A DNA stretch of 64,000 nucleotides, from NCBI GenBank assembly GCA_027625915.1, contig JANTQA010000023.1, positions 18,848,001-18,912,000 on the forward strand, read 5' to 3'. The DNA is from Anaeramoeba flamelloides. Lineage: Eukaryota; Metamonada; Anaeramoebidae. The position numbers and the translations under genes were made by a program. This document shows, in pieces, positions 62,745 through 64,000 of the stretch. Below the pieces are notes generated by a model. That model searched no databases. It had not been told where the DNA came from and was given only the letters and a program-made list of their open reading frames with translations. The first letter of the stretch is position 1. Each line of letters opens with the position of its first letter.

Positions 62745-63144
62745 CAGCTGTTCCAAGGCTACCGTGAATTTTTATATGAATCAAATTTTGATGCTGATAT
62801 AGATTTTTCAAAAGTTGGATATGAGGATAATAAAGCTCATATTGAAAAAAAATTTTCAGAAATGACCTAATTTGAAAAATTTTCTTTTGATACAAGAAAA
62901 ATTAATTTTCAGATCCCTAAATTGCTTCAAACCTGGAAAATCTGTTGAGATGCCACTTAAAAGTTTCTCTTGAAATACCAAAAATATTTTTGATCTTATC
63001 ACAAGAAAATTTTTCAAATTAGGTCATTTCTGAAAATTTTTTTTCAATATGAGCTTTATTATCCTCATATCCAACTTTTGAAAAATCTATATCAGCATCA
63101 AAATTTGATTCATATAAAAATTCACGGTAGCCTTGGAAAGACTG
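62745..63144. repeat. inverted duplication of a coding-like exon / palindromic element
   Basis: Arms of about 140 bp (62745-62884 and 63004-63144) are nearly perfect inverted copies, with about 120 bp between. Each arm, read inward, starts after a T-rich ACAG that looks like a 3' splice site and encodes FQGYREFLYESNFDADIDFS then KVGYEDNKAHIEKKFSEM, T and a TAA stop. TA lies outside both ends (62743-62744, 63145-63146), so a TIR transposon is the other reading. Confidence 0.7.
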
Positions 63145-63592
63145 TAACAAAAGATGTTAAAACAAAATTCAATAAAAAAAAATGAGAATATAAGACAGTT
63201 CGAAACAATTCTTTTTCAACAAAAAAATACTGATATTAGTTTTTCCTTCTCTGAATAATTTTATTGAGATTAAAATCACTTTCTAAAACAAAATTTATTA
63301 AATTTAAAGAAAAAAAATAAATAATGAACTAATTTATACTTCAAAAATATCAAATAAAACTAGATCATAATGTTTGATATCTTTTATCCAAGTACTGCCT
63401 TACCAACAAACAAATTTAATTATGATAAAGATAAAAATCAATGATTCATGGCAATTTGGATATTTAAATTGTTAAATTATATTAGGGTTTAATAAAGATA
63501 GAGCATAATAATTTGATTCTCTTTTTTGGAAATAGCTTGATAGAGAAATTAATGCAAAAAACAGAATTTTAATTAAATCGTCTTGTGATCTA
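63145..63592. other. spacer, no gene seen
   Basis: AT-rich sequence between two inverted-repeat structures. Confidence 0.4.
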
Positions 63593-64000
63593 ACAGTTGT
63601 GGAAAAAAAGTGAAACTGGAAAAAAAGTGAAACACGGTTTTTAATTGGGAACATTACTGAAAATTCAAAGTAAGATCAATGAAAAAAAGAATAAATAAAT
63701 AAATAAAGACAAAATGAAGTATTCGCCACAATAACAGTTTTTTTAATACTATTATTAGGTATGGGTTTTTCTTTGATTGATCAATTATTAAAAATTTGTT
63801 CAAAAAATTGACTATTTTTGAGATCTCAAAAACCACACACACAGAATTTCGATAAATCAGTAGATTTAAATAGTATTTGTTGGGTTGATTGAAAATTATA
63901 TACTGGATTATTATTTGAAGTTAATTGGTTTCTTCTTTTTATTGATTTTACTTTTCATTTTCAGTAATGTTCCCAATTAAAAACCGTGTTTCACTTTTTT
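63593..64000. mobile_element. TIR element cut by the window edge
   Basis: The left part AAAAAAGTGAAACACGGTTT and following TTAATTGGGAACATTACTGA (63623-63660) are mirrored at 63925-64000 for about 70 bp. TA precedes ACAGTTGTGG at 63591-63592, and a tandem AAAAAAAGTGAAAC occurs at the left end. The right terminus lies beyond the window. It is related through its subterminal motif to the element at 45167. Confidence 0.75.

Overview
The window is about 64 kb of very AT-rich nuclear DNA from a unicellular eukaryote. Spliceosomal introns (GT...AG), a DHHC acyltransferase, MO25, Cdt1 and a Mei2-like RNA-binding protein exclude a prokaryote. All readable genes stop at TAA or TGA, so the standard code fits. 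Coding DNA is only roughly 20% of the window; the rest is AT-rich and full of small repeats. An AT-rich amoeboid or anaerobic protist (for example something like Anaeramoeba) would fit, but the sequence does not fix the taxon.

Layout. 0-8 kb: a possible 3' exon at the left edge, a tRNA-Cys(GCA), two copies of a 197-bp TA-flanked palindromic MITE, a tRNA-derived SINE candidate with 20-bp flanking repeats, and a 473-bp TIR element. 8-14 kb: a TMBIM/Bax-inhibitor-1 membrane protein and a three-exon MO25 gene. 15-17.4 kb: a repeat cluster. 18.9-20.2 kb: an intronless LeuC/HacA-type dehydratase large subunit. 24.9-26.4 kb: a DHHC palmitoyltransferase. 30.9-34.8 kb (minus strand): a four-exon SLC35F6-like transporter. 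35-39.8 kb: paired inverted TIR elements, a palindromic tandem array, a long AT/GT microsatellite and another MITE. 42.7-44.7 kb: a Mei2-like protein with a polyglutamine tail. 45-47 kb: two TIR elements and a purine tract. 50-51.3 kb: Cdt1, whose 5' end needs a frame change. 54.3-54.8 kb: a further TIR element. 55.2-59.6 kb (minus strand): a 1439-residue protein of unknown family. 62.7-64 kb: an inverted duplication of a coding-like exon and a TIR element cut by the window edge.

The genes are not an operon or cluster; they are ordinary housekeeping or regulatory genes (membrane homeostasis, LKB1-type kinase scaffold, dehydratase metabolism, S-acylation, transport, RNA binding, replication licensing). 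The most notable non-gene content is a set of short non-autonomous DNA transposons: five 194-197-bp copies of one palindromic family, four ~540-bp copies of another, and a SINE candidate. No transposase, reverse transcriptase, virus-like element, CRISPR array or toxin gene was recognised.
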